DNA from: MPNP01 sp965215545
GTDB lineage: Bacteria > Pseudomonadota > Alphaproteobacteria > Rhodobacterales > Rhodobacteraceae
Direction: 5' to 3'
Assembly (NCBI GenBank): GCA_965215545.1
Contig: OZ244066.1
Coordinates: forward strand, 2,418,001 to 2,482,000
Length of the DNA stretch: 64,000 nt
The translations under genes were made by a program, and so were the position numbers. Below, piece by piece: positions 35,832 through 44,612 of the stretch (position 1 is its first letter; every line of letters starts with the position of its first letter). Below the pieces are notes generated by a model. That model was not told where the DNA came from. It saw only the letters and a list, made by a program, of their open reading frames with translations, and did no database searches.

Positions 35832-36533
35832 GTGAGAGCGCCGGTCCGGGATCTGCTGGTCCATTGCCTGACCGCTTCGGGCGCGGTCTGGGCGATGCTG
35901 GCCATGTTTGCCGCCATTCAGGAAGAATGGTCGCTGATGTTTCTCTGGCTGATGGTGGCCTTCATCGTTGACGGGTTGGATGGTCCGCTGGCACGGCGGT
36001 TGAATGTCGGATCCGGTACCATCGACGGCCATGTCCTCGACAGCCTTGTGGACTACCTCAACTACATCTTCGTACCGGCCTTTGCCCTCTATTCATCGGG
36101 ATTGATGCAGGGCTGGATTGCCTGGATCATCATCATCGTCATCACGTTTGCCTCGGCACTCTACATGGCTGACACCCGCATGAAGACCGATGACAACTCC
36201 TTTGCCGGATTTCCTGCCTGCTGGAACATGGTGGCACTCGTCATCTTTGCCCTGCAGCCATCCGACTGGGTGATCCTGCTCCTGATCATCACCCTGGCCA
36301 TTGCCATGTTCACCCCGCTCAAGTTCATCCATCCGGTGCGCACCGTCCGCTGGCGGCCGGTCAGTCTGCCGGTGGCCATCGCCTGGACCCTGCTGGCGGC
36401 TGTGGCGGCCTGGACGGATTTCGTGCCCATCCTCTGGATTGAATGGGGACTCCTGGTCACGTCCCTCTATCTGGTGATGGCTGGCATCCTGCAACAACTG
36501 CTCCCGGACCCGCGTCCCCCATCCGCCCCCTGA
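35832..36533 (+). CDS. pcs: Phosphatidylcholine synthase (CDP-alcohol phosphatidyltransferase family)
   Basis: A 233-residue multi-pass membrane enzyme. The CDP-alcohol motif is visible at about residues 43-70 (DGLDGPLARRLNVGSGTIDG, then LDSLVDY). Spacing and the following NYIFVPAFALYSSGLM match bacterial Pcs, which condenses CDP-diacylglycerol with choline. It starts with GTG at 35832, 57 bases after the F420 operon, and converges on the choline importer genes, which fits a need for choline. A phosphatidylserine-synthase-like role is the alternative. Confidence 0.82.
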   Translation: MRAPVRDLLVHCLTASGAVWAMLAMFAAIQEEWSLMFLWLMVAFIVDGLDGPLARRLNVGSGTIDGHVLDSLVDYLNYIFVPAFALYSSGLMQGWIAWIIIIVITFASALYMADTRMKTDDNSFAGFPACWNMVALVIFALQPSDWVILLLIITLAIAMFTPLKFIHPVRTVRWRPVSLPVAIAWTLLAAVAAWTDFVPILWIEWGLLVTSLYLVMAGILQQLLPDPRPPSAP

Positions 36534-36544
36534 CGGTCCCGGGC

Positions 36545-37570
36545 TCAGGCGGTCCGGGGGTTGAGGAGTTTGGCAAGCACGCTGTCCTTGGTGATCTGGC
36601 CGAGCGTCCGGTTGTCCTTGGCAACAGCCACCGGTTTGCCGGTCTTGCGGACAATGTCCATGACATCCTGGATGGCCATGTCTCCATCGACGCATGCCCC
36701 GGTCTCGGCCGATATCGGCTCCATGACATCACAGGCGCACAGGACACCGAGAGGATTCATCGCGGCGACAAACTCCGCCACATAGTCGGATGCCGGGGCC
36801 GAGAAGATCTCGCGTGGGGTGCCGCACTGGACGATCCGGCCCCCGTCCATGATGGCGATGCGGTTACCGATCTTGAAGGCCTCATCAAGGTCATGACTGA
36901 CGAAGATGATCGTCCGTTGCAGCCGCTGCTGCAGATCCAGCAGCTCATCCTGCAAGTGGTTCCGAATCAGGGGATCCAGGGCGGAAAACGGCTCATCCAT
37001 CAACAGAATGGGCGCCTCGGTGGCAAAGGCCCGGGCCAGACCCACCCGCTGCTGCATGCCTCCCGAGAGTTCATCAAGCTGACAGTCCGCCCAGTCCGAC
37101 AGACCCACGAGATCCAGCTGTTCGGCTACCCGGCCATCCCGTTCCTTCCTCCCCATTCCGCCGAGTTCAAGGCCAAATCCGACATTGTCGGCCACCGTGC
37201 GCCAGGGCAGGAGGCCAAACTGCTGGAAGACCATGGCAATGCGCGTGGTCCGCAGCGTTCTCAGCTCGTCCTTGCCCGCCCTGGTGATCGATATCATCCG
37301 GGTACCATTGTTGACGAGGACATCCCCCCGGGTTACCGGGTTGAGGGCGTTGATGGCCCGGAGCAGGGTGGACTTGCCGGATCCCGACAGGCCCATCAGC
37401 ACAACGATCTCGCCCTCCTCCACTGTCAGTGAACAGTCATGAACACCCAGAATCTGGCCTGTCGCCTCCTGGATTTCGGCCCGCTCCTTGCCCGCATCCA
37501 TCAGTGGCAGGGCGGCCCCGGGCTGCTTGCCGAAGACAATGGAGACCGATTCGAAACGGACCGCCGTCAT
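36545..37570 (-). CDS. choV: Choline/glycine betaine ABC transporter ATP-binding protein
   Basis: A 341-residue ATPase of the ProV/OpuAA/ChoV type. The extra N-terminal part typical of the family precedes Walker A GLSGSGKST; the signature is LSGGMQQRVGLARA and Walker B ILLMDEPFSALDPL. The C-terminal part resembles a single CBS-like segment (CACDVMEPISAETGACVDGD, IQDVMDIVRKTGKPVAV). It overlaps the permease gene by 4 bases. Confidence 0.9.
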   Translation of the reverse strand: MTAVRFESVSIVFGKQPGAALPLMDAGKERAEIQEATGQILGVHDCSLTVEEGEIVVLMGLSGSGKSTLLRAINALNPVTRGDVLVNNGTRMISITRAGKDELRTLRTTRIAMVFQQFGLLPWRTVADNVGFGLELGGMGRKERDGRVAEQLDLVGLSDWADCQLDELSGGMQQRVGLARAFATEAPILLMDEPFSALDPLIRNHLQDELLDLQQRLQRTIIFVSHDLDEAFKIGNRIAIMDGGRIVQCGTPREIFSAPASDYVAEFVAAMNPLGVLCACDVMEPISAETGACVDGDMAIQDVMDIVRKTGKPVAVAKDNRTLGQITKDSVLAKLLNPRTA

Positions 37571-38421
37571 TTCCGGTCAACCCGCAGCATGCGGTCCAGC
37601 ATGATGGCCACCACAACGATGATGAAGCCGCTTTCAAAACCGAGTGATGTGTTGACCTGGTTGAGGGCGCGCACAACCGGGACCCCCAGCCCGTCAGCGC
37701 CAACAAGCGCAGCAATCACCACCATGGACAGAGAGAGCATGATCGTCTGGTTCAGGCCAGTCATGATCTGGGGAAATGCGTAGGGCAGTTCGACCTTCAC
37801 GAGTGTCTGGAACGGTGTGGCTCCGAAGGCCTCAGCCGCCTCAAGCAGGGGCCGTGGGGTCGAGATGATGCCGAGATGGGTCAGGCGAATGGGGGCCGGC
37901 AGCACGAAGATCACGGTTGCAATCAGTCCCGGCACCAGACCGATGCCAAAGAACACGATGGCAGGAATCAGGTACACGAAAGTCGGCAAGGTCTGCATGA
38001 GGTCCAGGACCGGTCGCATGGCCCGATAGAGGTGGGGCCGATGGGCGGCAGCGATGCCGATGGGGACTCCCAGACCCATGCACACCACACATGAGGAGAG
38101 GACCAGGGTCAGGCTTTCAGTCGTCTCCTCCCAGTAATCCTGATTCAGGATGAAGAGAAAGCCAAGGGTCACCAGCAGACAGATCTTCCAGGACGTCTGC
38201 AGACACCAGGTCAGCAGGACGAAGGCCCCGATCACGATCAGGGGGTGCGGCGTCTGCAGAATCCACAGGATCGTCTCGATCAGGGCTTCCATGCCATCGG
38301 AGAGGCCGTCAAAGAACCATTCTCCATGGGTCTGCAACCAGTCAAACCCGTTGGCCGCCATGCGGCCAACGGGAATCTTCGTTTCAGTCAGCCAATCCAT
38401 GGGCCAGCCGGATCCCATCAC
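37567..38421 (-). CDS. choW: Choline ABC transporter permease
   Basis: A 284-residue membrane protein of the ProW/OpuAB family, with the segment LDLMQTLPTFVYLIPAIVFF and the ATPase-contact loop EAAEAFGATPFQTLVKVELP. Start MMGSGWPMDWLTETKIPVGR is family-like. It lies between the binding-protein and ATPase genes. Confidence 0.9.
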   Translation of the reverse strand: MMGSGWPMDWLTETKIPVGRMAANGFDWLQTHGEWFFDGLSDGMEALIETILWILQTPHPLIVIGAFVLLTWCLQTSWKICLLVTLGFLFILNQDYWEETTESLTLVLSSCVVCMGLGVPIGIAAAHRPHLYRAMRPVLDLMQTLPTFVYLIPAIVFFGIGLVPGLIATVIFVLPAPIRLTHLGIISTPRPLLEAAEAFGATPFQTLVKVELPYAFPQIMTGLNQTIMLSLSMVVIAALVGADGLGVPVVRALNQVNTSLGFESGFIIVVVAIMLDRMLRVDRK

Positions 38422-38500
38422 GCCGGACCCTGATCATGCCAGTCCGGCCCGATCATGCGATTTTAGCTGGGCAGGGGCACCCCAACCGCGCCATCGGGGA

Positions 38501-39424
38501 TCAAAGTCCAAGCGCGCTCCTGACAGCAGCGAGACCGTCGTTGCCATCCCTGGTGGTGACGCCGGCCAGCCAGGCATCCAGTGTGGCGGGGTTGGCCTGC
38601 AGCCACGCCGTGGCCGCGGCGTCCGGGTCCATGCCATCGTCGAGGATGGCGCCCATGATCTCGTTTTCCATCGCAAGAGTGAATACGAGATTCTCCAACA
38701 GGGCTCCGACGTTCGGACAGGTCCCGACAAATCCGGCCGCGGTGTTGGTGTAGACGGTTGCACCTCCGAGATTGGGGCCGAAGTAGTCATCTCCACCTTC
38801 GAGATAGGTCAGGTCAAAGTTGGCATTCATCGGGTGGGGCTCCCAGCCGAGAAAGACCACCGGCTCATCCCGGCGATTGGCCCGGGCCACCTGGGCCAGC
38901 ATGCCCTGTTCGGAACTCTCCACCACCTCGAATCCATTCAGTCCGAAGGCATCCCCGGCGATCATGTCAAGGATGAGACGGTTGCCATCATTGCCGGGTT
39001 CGATCCCGTAGATCTTGCCATCGAGCGCATCCCGATGCGTGGCAATGTCGGCAAAGTTGCCGATGCCAAGATCGGCGGCGCTCCTGTTGACGGCCAAGGT
39101 GTATTTGGCCCCCTCGAGATTGGCCCGGACGGTGTCGACAGTGCCGGCATCGCGATAGGGCGCGATATCGGCCTCCATGGTCGGCATCCAGTTGCCAAGA
39201 AAGATGTCAATGTCACCGTTGGCCAGTGACGTGTAGGTCACGGGCACGGACAGGACCTTGATGTCGGTCTCGTAGCCAAGGGCCTCGAGCACGACTGTCG
39301 TGGCCGCGGTCGTGGCCGTGATGTCAGTCCAGCCGACATCCGAAAACGAGATGGTTTCGCAATCCGCAAGGGCTGCCGAGGCACCCACACCGATGGCCAG
39401 TGCTGACACAGTGAATTTGAGCAT
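38501..39424 (-). CDS. choX: Choline ABC transporter substrate-binding protein
   Basis: A 307-residue periplasmic protein. The ATG at 39424 follows a GGGGGGAC ribosome site, giving a signal peptide (MLKFTVSALAIGVGASAALA). The mature part matches ChoX: DCETISFSDVGWTDITATTA, IFLGNWMPTMEADIAPYRD and VVFLGWEPHPMNANFDLTYL. The ligand is expected in an aromatic box, giving choline (and perhaps acetylcholine) binding. First gene of choXWV, divergent from betA. Confidence 0.92.
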   Translation of the reverse strand: MLKFTVSALAIGVGASAALADCETISFSDVGWTDITATTAATTVVLEALGYETDIKVLSVPVTYTSLANGDIDIFLGNWMPTMEADIAPYRDAGTVDTVRANLEGAKYTLAVNRSAADLGIGNFADIATHRDALDGKIYGIEPGNDGNRLILDMIAGDAFGLNGFEVVESSEQGMLAQVARANRRDEPVVFLGWEPHPMNANFDLTYLEGGDDYFGPNLGGATVYTNTAAGFVGTCPNVGALLENLVFTLAMENEIMGAILDDGMDPDAAATAWLQANPATLDAWLAGVTTRDGNDGLAAVRSALGL

Positions 39425-39472
39425 GAAGTCTGTCCCCCCAGAAGTTTCGGTCCACAAGATTGGTCTGGAGCC

Positions 39473-39502
39473 ACTATACAGGAGTGGCCCTTGGGGAATC
39501 AA
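39473..39502 (-). promoter_or_regulatory. Probable promoter of choXWV
   Basis: On the minus strand TTGATT (39497-39502) and TATAGT (39473-39478) are separated by 18 bases, about 50 bases before the choX start. This fits a sigma-70 promoter. No clear BetI-type operator was found in the choX-betA gap. Confidence 0.4.
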
Positions 39503-39619
39503 TCTCTTCACATGGCCCCGCTGTGATGACCCTGATTGCAGAAGGGTCAGGCCCGGCGTATTCTCGTTCCTGCAGGCCCGGTCTGGTCAGGGTTCAGAAG
39601 GTACCGACGGACACCATCC

Positions 39620-41284
39620 ATGGAAACGGATTACATCATCGTTGGAGCCGGGTCAGCGGGGTGTGCCCTGGCCTCGCGTCTGAGTGCTGCAGGCCGCGAT
39701 GTCATCGTTGTTGAACATGGCGGGACCGATGCCGGTCCGTTCATCCAGATGCCGGGTGCCCTGAGTTATCCCCTGAACATGGCGCGCTATGACTGGGGCT
39801 ACAGGACCCAGCCCGAGCCCGCCCTCAATGGCCGGGTCCTGACCTGTCCTCGTGGCAAGGTCATCGGCGGGACATCCTCGATCAATGGCATGATCTATGT
39901 GCGGGGCCATCGCCAGGATTATGAGACGTGGGCCCGTCTTGGGGCCAGGGGTTGGGGCTATGCCGATGTGCTGCCGTATTTCAAGCGCATGGAGTGCTGG
40001 CACGGCGGCGCTGATGGCGCGGACCCCCGCTGGCGGGGTTCTGATGGACCGATGCATGTCACACGGAGCCATCTTGTCCGCCGCCAGGGCGAGAATCCGC
40101 TGGTCCGGGCCTTCCTCACAGCGGGTCTCGAGGCCGGTTATGGCATGACCCCTGATTACAATGGCGCCCACCAGGACGGGGTGTGTGTGGGTGAATCCAC
40201 CATCTGGCAGGGCCGTCGGTGGTCCTGTGCCATGGCCTATCTGCACCCCGCCCTGGCAACCCCCAACTGCCGCCTCGTCCGCGGTCTTGCCGAGCGGATC
40301 ACGGTCAGGGAGGGGCGGGCCCTCGGCATCGAGGTCCAGCTGCCCGGGGGCCATCACCGGTCCATCCGGGCCCGGCGTGAAGTCATTCTGGCCGCCGGGG
40401 CCATCAACAGTCCTCTTCTTCTCATGCAGTCCGGGATCGGTCCTGCCGCCCACCTTGCCGAACACGATATCGGGATCATCACTGATCGCCCGGGCGTTGG
40501 TGCCAACCTGCAGGATCACCTGGAACTCTACGTCCAGACAGCCATCACCGAACCGCTGTCCCTCTATCGCTATTGGTCGCTCCCCGGCAAGGTCCGGGCG
40601 GGGCTCGAGTGGCTGCTGTTCCGGACCGGTCCCGGATCCTCGAATCACTTCGAGGCCCTGGCGTTCCTGCGCTCGACTCCCGCAGTCGACTATCCGGATA
40701 TCCAGTTCCACTTTGTCCCAATCGCCCTGCGCTATGATGGCCAGGCAACCCCGGAAGGGCACGGCTTCCAGATCCACGCCAACCCCGCGCGCTCGCAAAG
40801 CCGGGGGACCGTCCGTCTCGGACCCGGCCACACTCCCGAGATCCGGTTCAATTACATGAGTTGTGAATCGGATTGGCAGGAATTCCGCACCGCGATCCGG
40901 ATGGTCCGGACCCTGACCGCCCAGCCATCACTGGCCCGGTTGACCCGCCATGAGATCCAGCCGGGTCCCGAGGTGGTCAGTGATGCCGACCTCGATGAGG
41001 CCATCCGTACGCATGCCGAAAGCGCCTACCACCCCTGCGGCACCTGTCGGATGGGGGCCCGGGATGACCCGATGGCGGTTGTGGACCCCGACACCCGGGT
41101 CATTGGCATCGATGCCCTGCGGGTGGCGGACAGTTCGATCTTTCCCCAGATCACCAATGGCAACATCAACGCCCCCTCCATCCTCGTCGGCGAGAAGGCT
41201 GCCGATCACATTCTCGGCCGCCCCCCGCTTCCACCCGAAGACCCAGGCCTCGATGCCGGGTCCCGTCCAGACCCCACTGCATAG
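39620..41284 (+). CDS. betA: Choline dehydrogenase (GMC oxidoreductase)
   Basis: A 554-residue FAD enzyme oxidising choline to betaine aldehyde and further. The start at 39620 puts the FAD motif DYIIVGAGSAGCALASRLSA at residue 4. GKVIGGTSSINGMIYVRGHR and the C-terminal active-site AYHPCGTCRMG, then ITNGNINAPSILVGEKAADH, are the BetA signatures. It is divergent from the choline importer. No betaine-aldehyde dehydrogenase gene is adjacent; the aldehyde dehydrogenase at 20433-21929 is far away. Confidence 0.9.
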   Translation: METDYIIVGAGSAGCALASRLSAAGRDVIVVEHGGTDAGPFIQMPGALSYPLNMARYDWGYRTQPEPALNGRVLTCPRGKVIGGTSSINGMIYVRGHRQDYETWARLGARGWGYADVLPYFKRMECWHGGADGADPRWRGSDGPMHVTRSHLVRRQGENPLVRAFLTAGLEAGYGMTPDYNGAHQDGVCVGESTIWQGRRWSCAMAYLHPALATPNCRLVRGLAERITVREGRALGIEVQLPGGHHRSIRARREVILAAGAINSPLLLMQSGIGPAAHLAEHDIGIITDRPGVGANLQDHLELYVQTAITEPLSLYRYWSLPGKVRAGLEWLLFRTGPGSSNHFEALAFLRSTPAVDYPDIQFHFVPIALRYDGQATPEGHGFQIHANPARSQSRGTVRLGPGHTPEIRFNYMSCESDWQEFRTAIRMVRTLTAQPSLARLTRHEIQPGPEVVSDADLDEAIRTHAESAYHPCGTCRMGARDDPMAVVDPDTRVIGIDALRVADSSIFPQITNGNINAPSILVGEKAADHILGRPPLPPEDPGLDAGSRPDPTA

Positions 41285-41790
41285 GCAGGACTGATTGTGG
41301 CCCCCACGCCTCCACCTGACAGCCCCACCCAGTCCCCTCGCTGAACCGGAACGCCCCGCACCCGCCAGATCCAGGGACCGATGGTTTCGCTTCCTCCTGA
41401 CCCCAACCCGGTCCGAGACCTCTGGGAGCCAGACCCCAGCCGCCCCCATTGACAAACCAGGTGCGGGAACTCCCGAAGCCCCATGGACCGACGCCGATCC
41501 ATGACCTATGAGCGCCCCTGCACGCTCCCCCTGCCGTGAGTCAGAATCCTGCGTGTCCTGCCGGCACTTGCTGATGATCCTGCGGGCGATGCCGCCCCGC
41601 ACACCCGCGGCGGTTCAGAAACGGACTCGCATCGAGACGACCGCCCCCGTCTCCCGGCTGCCGCCCTGGCCCATACCGAGTGTTCATTATGATTCACCTC
41701 TTGACATCCTTGCCCCTGTCTGCCACTGGGCACCCCGCCGCCCTTCGTGGCGCCCACCCAGAACAAAACACCAACCAAGGCAGACCCCTC
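41285..41790. other. Stretch without a recognisable gene, left flank of IS630-type transposase
   Basis: About 500 bases, C-rich on the plus strand, with proline- and threonine-rich spurious frames. The later part (about 41670 on) probably belongs to the IS630-family element. I could not find its terminal inverted repeats by eye. Confidence 0.4.
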
Positions 41791-42894
41791 ATGCGCCGAC
41801 GCTCCCGACCCCACATCACCCTCACCGACAAAGACCACACCCGCCTGACCGCCATCGCCGCCCACCCCTCGACCCGCCAGAAGCATGTCTGGCGCGCCCG
41901 CATCATCCTGGCCCTCGGGGCCGGGGCCACCCTCGCCGAAGCGGCCCGGCAGGCCGGGGTCGCCCGGCCCACCGCCCAGCTCTGGCGGGACCGCTTCCTC
42001 GCCCAGGGTGTCGACGGCCTGCTGCGCGATGCCACCCGCCCGCCGGGTAAGGCACCCATCCCGGCAGCCACGGTCCAGGCCATCATCGACCTCGCCATGT
42101 CGCCGCCCCCGCCCAACCTGCGCCACTGGACCCTCAAGGCCCTGGCCGCCGCGATCGGCGGCATTGCGTTCTCCACCGTCCACACCATCCTGCGCCGCCA
42201 TGGCCTGCGTCCCCATCAGGTCAAGACCTTCAAGGTCTCGAACGATCCCCGCTTCGGCATCAAGGCCCATGATGTCATCGGACTCTACATGACCCCACCG
42301 GATCATGCCGTTGTCTTCTCGGTCGATGAGACAACCCAGATCCAGGCCCAGGGGATCCAAGGGATGGGCCGCACCCAGACACCCCTGCCGCAGGCCCCGG
42401 GTCACCCGACCACCCGCACGCATGACGATAAGCGCCATGGCACCACCACCCTGCTGGCGGCTCTCGATGTCGCGACGGGAAAGGTGGTCGGACAGATGAC
42501 CGAGCGTCACCGGTCCGAGGACTTCTGTGCCTTCCTTGATCATGTGGCGGCCGGCCTTGCTCCCGAGACGGAGGTCCATGTCATCCTCGACAACCTCTCG
42601 GCCCACAAGTCGGCCCGTGTCCATGCCTGGCTGAAGGCGCACCCGACCTGGACCTTCCACGTCACGCCGACCTCGGCGTCGTGGATGAATGCCGTCGAGG
42701 GCGTCTTCTCGAAACTGGCCCGGCAACGGCGCAAGAACGCCATCTTCAACTCGCTGGAGGCGTGCATCACGGCGGTGGAAGCCTACATCGCCCATCACAA
42801 CGTCCATGAGGCCCGGCCCTTCCGCTGGAGCCGGGATCCCGAGGACCTCGTCGTGTCCTGGAAGCGGGGCCACCGGCGGTTGCAGGATGTATAA
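41791..42894 (+). CDS. IS630-family transposase
   Basis: A 367-residue transposase from the ATG at 41791. The N-terminus has helix-turn-helix segments (GATLAEAARQAGVARPTAQL). The DDE triad is visible: VFSVDETTQIQAQ, VILDNLSAHKS and SWMNAVEGVFSKLARQ. The frame is intact and full length, so the element may be active. It sits just after betA and opens the second accessory block. Confidence 0.92.
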   Translation: MRRRSRPHITLTDKDHTRLTAIAAHPSTRQKHVWRARIILALGAGATLAEAARQAGVARPTAQLWRDRFLAQGVDGLLRDATRPPGKAPIPAATVQAIIDLAMSPPPPNLRHWTLKALAAAIGGIAFSTVHTILRRHGLRPHQVKTFKVSNDPRFGIKAHDVIGLYMTPPDHAVVFSVDETTQIQAQGIQGMGRTQTPLPQAPGHPTTRTHDDKRHGTTTLLAALDVATGKVVGQMTERHRSEDFCAFLDHVAAGLAPETEVHVILDNLSAHKSARVHAWLKAHPTWTFHVTPTSASWMNAVEGVFSKLARQRRKNAIFNSLEACITAVEAYIAHHNVHEARPFRWSRDPEDLVVSWKRGHRRLQDV

Positions 42895-43411
42895 ATATAT
42901 GTATTGCAAAGGACACGAGATTGGCACGGGTTGGTCGCGGCAACGGCATCGCCGCCCCGGCTGTCTGGACCGCGCTCCATGCCCCGCAGGAGCAAGACAT
43001 GGGCCCAGAAGTCTGCTGTCCATCGCAGGGACAAGGACAGGTTCAGTGTTCGGGCGCACTGATCGCGGATGTGCGCTCCAGATCTCGACCGAACTTGGAT
43101 CGGACGATGCAAGGACGGTTCGCGGACACACACTGCCGCTGGTGGTCCTCGAGACGACCCAGGCCTCCGAGATGTAGCGGTGCGGGATAAGCCCATGCCC
43201 AAGACCCTTGCCGCGATCCTCATGGGATCGCTCTGGCCAGCACGCTGCCTGGTATCGATCGCGCTTCGGACAAATAGCAGCCAGAGACATGGCGCTGCGA
43301 GGGAAGCTGGAGAGCGGGATGGGGCGCAATACTGACGTCGAACCCGTCTGATAAAAGGATATCTCCTTCTGGGAAACCTGCCGGGACAGGGACCTTCAAG
43401 CCTCCCCACTG

Positions 43412-43429
43412 CCACTCTGAAGTGCAACG
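43412..43429. repeat. Solo IS30-family terminal repeat
   Basis: CCACTCTGAAGTGCAACG matches the right end of IS30 copy 1 (CCACTCTGAAGTGCAACA) with one difference at the inner base. No transposase follows, so this is either a remnant of a lost copy or the end of a small non-autonomous element. Confidence 0.65.
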
Positions 43430-43482
43430 ACCGAGCGTCAACCGGAGGACGGGCGAAGCCCGAGCGCGGGTTGACGCTCGGT
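43430..43482. repeat. 14-base inverted repeat next to the solo IS30 end
   Basis: ACCGAGCGTCAACC (43430-43443) and its exact complement (43469-43482) enclose 25 bases that hold a nested GGGC-GAA-GCCC stem. It starts at the base after the IS30-like end. The loop text resembles the sequence just inside the ends of the two larger IS30 copies. Confidence 0.6.
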
Positions 43483-43537
43483 GACCCCGTCTTCTGCCCG
43501 CCCGTGCCGCGTGTCGGCCCTCTGGCAGCCGCTCGCC

Positions 43538-43926
43538 ATGCTGCCCATGTCCACGAACATGATCGATGCCTCCCTGGACGATGCCAGGGAGATGCTGGCC
43601 AGTGCCGAGGACGGACGCGGCAAGCCGCATGCCCTCGATGATGCCACCGTCGACCGGATCGTCCGTGCGTATGCACAGGTCCTGGAGATGTCCGATATGT
43701 CCCCCAGCAACTCGCCCGCTGGCGCGAGGCGGCCGCGGACCCGGGGGAGCGGGCCGAGATTGAACGGCTGGCGGCGGCCCTGCCGGAGTTGGACACCACG
43801 GCCCGGGCCATTCTCGCGGGCACCGAAGAGATCAAGACCGGCACGATTGACCGTATCCTCGCGATGGACGATGCCGAACTGGGCCTGGCGGCCCTGACCG
43901 GCCAAGGGTTGCCGGGCCAGTCATGA
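43538..43926 (+). pseudogene. Small hypothetical protein gene with one-base frameshift
   Basis: The frame from the ATG at 43538 encodes STNMIDASLDDAREMLASAE and TVDRIVRAYAQVLEMSDMSP. In the next frame it continues as QQLARWREAAADPGERAEIE and EIKTGTIDRILAMDDAELGL to a TGA at 43924-43926. One C missing from the run of five at 43701-43705 explains the change. Joined, it would be about 129 mostly helical residues. I do not know its family. Its stop overlaps the next small frame (ATGA), which supports it having been a real gene. Confidence 0.55.
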
Positions 43927-44090
43927 CCCGCGTGGATGGGATCGGCCTGATGCTCGCCGCCATGGCCGAGGACATCGTCCTGCCCACAGAGGTGCCCAAT
44001 GTCTGGGTGCCGGGGGAGATAGTCGACACGCAGACACAGGACACGAAGGGGAGTGTTCTTGAAAGAGCCCCAATATTTCGATTATTGTGA
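43923..44090 (+). CDS. Small hypothetical protein, 55 residues
   Basis: A short frame beginning at an ATG that overlaps the previous stop by 4 bases (ATGA). It starts MTRVDGIGLMLAAMAEDIVL and ends IFRLL. The overlap suggests it was co-translated with the frameshifted gene upstream. No family recognised; it may itself be truncated. Confidence 0.35.
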   Translation: MTRVDGIGLMLAAMAEDIVLPTEVPNVWVPGEIVDTQTQDTKGSVLERAPIFRLL

Positions 44091-44147
44091 CTGGCACGGG
44101 TCGCAGCGGCATTGTGCCCCATAGACAAACGACACCGTGAGCATGCC

Positions 44148-44612
44148 ATGACCACCCTTAAGAACGAAGCGTTTTTTGACCGGTTGCCGGACGAGGTCGA
44201 AATCAGGAATGCCGAACAGCTCCGAACCCTTGTCACGGCCCGGATGAATGCGGATGGATCGACAACTCTGTCTCTCGCTCTCGAGGATGGCAAGACCCAG
44301 ACCGTGACATTGATGCCAGCCCTCGTGGCGTCTCTGCTTGAAGTCTTGCGGCTCGTCTCAAGCGGACGCGGGTTCCGCATGATTCCGGTCGGTTCCAGGT
44401 TGACGACACGGCAAGCTGCCGATCTGCTGAACGTATCTCGGCCCTATTTGGTGAAGCTCCTGGAAAATGATGAGATGCCATTCACAAGGACCGGACGGCA
44501 CCGGCGCGTCAAGGCGGAGGATCTCTTTGCCTACAAGAAAAAGCGCGATGCACGCCGTTCGGAGGCTTTGGACGCTCTTGCGCGGACCGATGCCGAAGCC
44601 GGTCTTGTATGA
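44148..44612 (+). CDS. HTH antitoxin, excisionase-like DNA-binding domain
   Basis: A 154-residue protein from the ATG at 44148. The C-terminal half has an excisionase/MerR-like helix-turn-helix (LTTRQAADLLNVSRPYLVKL, then LENDEMPFTRTGRHRRVKAED). The N-terminal half (LEDGKTQTVTLMPALVASLL) is the usual companion region. It overlaps the PIN-domain gene by 4 bases, the standard antitoxin-toxin order. It probably represses its own promoter and neutralises the PIN toxin. Confidence 0.8.
   Translation: MTTLKNEAFFDRLPDEVEIRNAEQLRTLVTARMNADGSTTLSLALEDGKTQTVTLMPALVASLLEVLRLVSSGRGFRMIPVGSRLTTRQAADLLNVSRPYLVKLLENDEMPFTRTGRHRRVKAEDLFAYKKKRDARRSEALDALARTDAEAGLV

Larger units (their letters stand above)
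42895..43537. other. Stretch without an intact gene; right flank of the IS630-type element
   Basis: About 640 bases. It begins AT-rich (TATAAATATATG right after the transposase stop), and I see no recognised gene in it. It contains a lone IS30-type end at 43412-43429 followed by a strong hairpin. Confidence 0.5.

Noticed and set aside
41506..43329. Long minus-strand frame across the IS630-family transposase
   Set aside because: Reverse complement of an intact transposase with DDE residues; the frame is Gly/Arg/Asp-rich without family features.
43430..43482. CRISPR-like repeat or rho-independent terminator
   Set aside because: There is a single hairpin with no repeats at regular spacing and no T-run; association with an IS30-like end explains it better.
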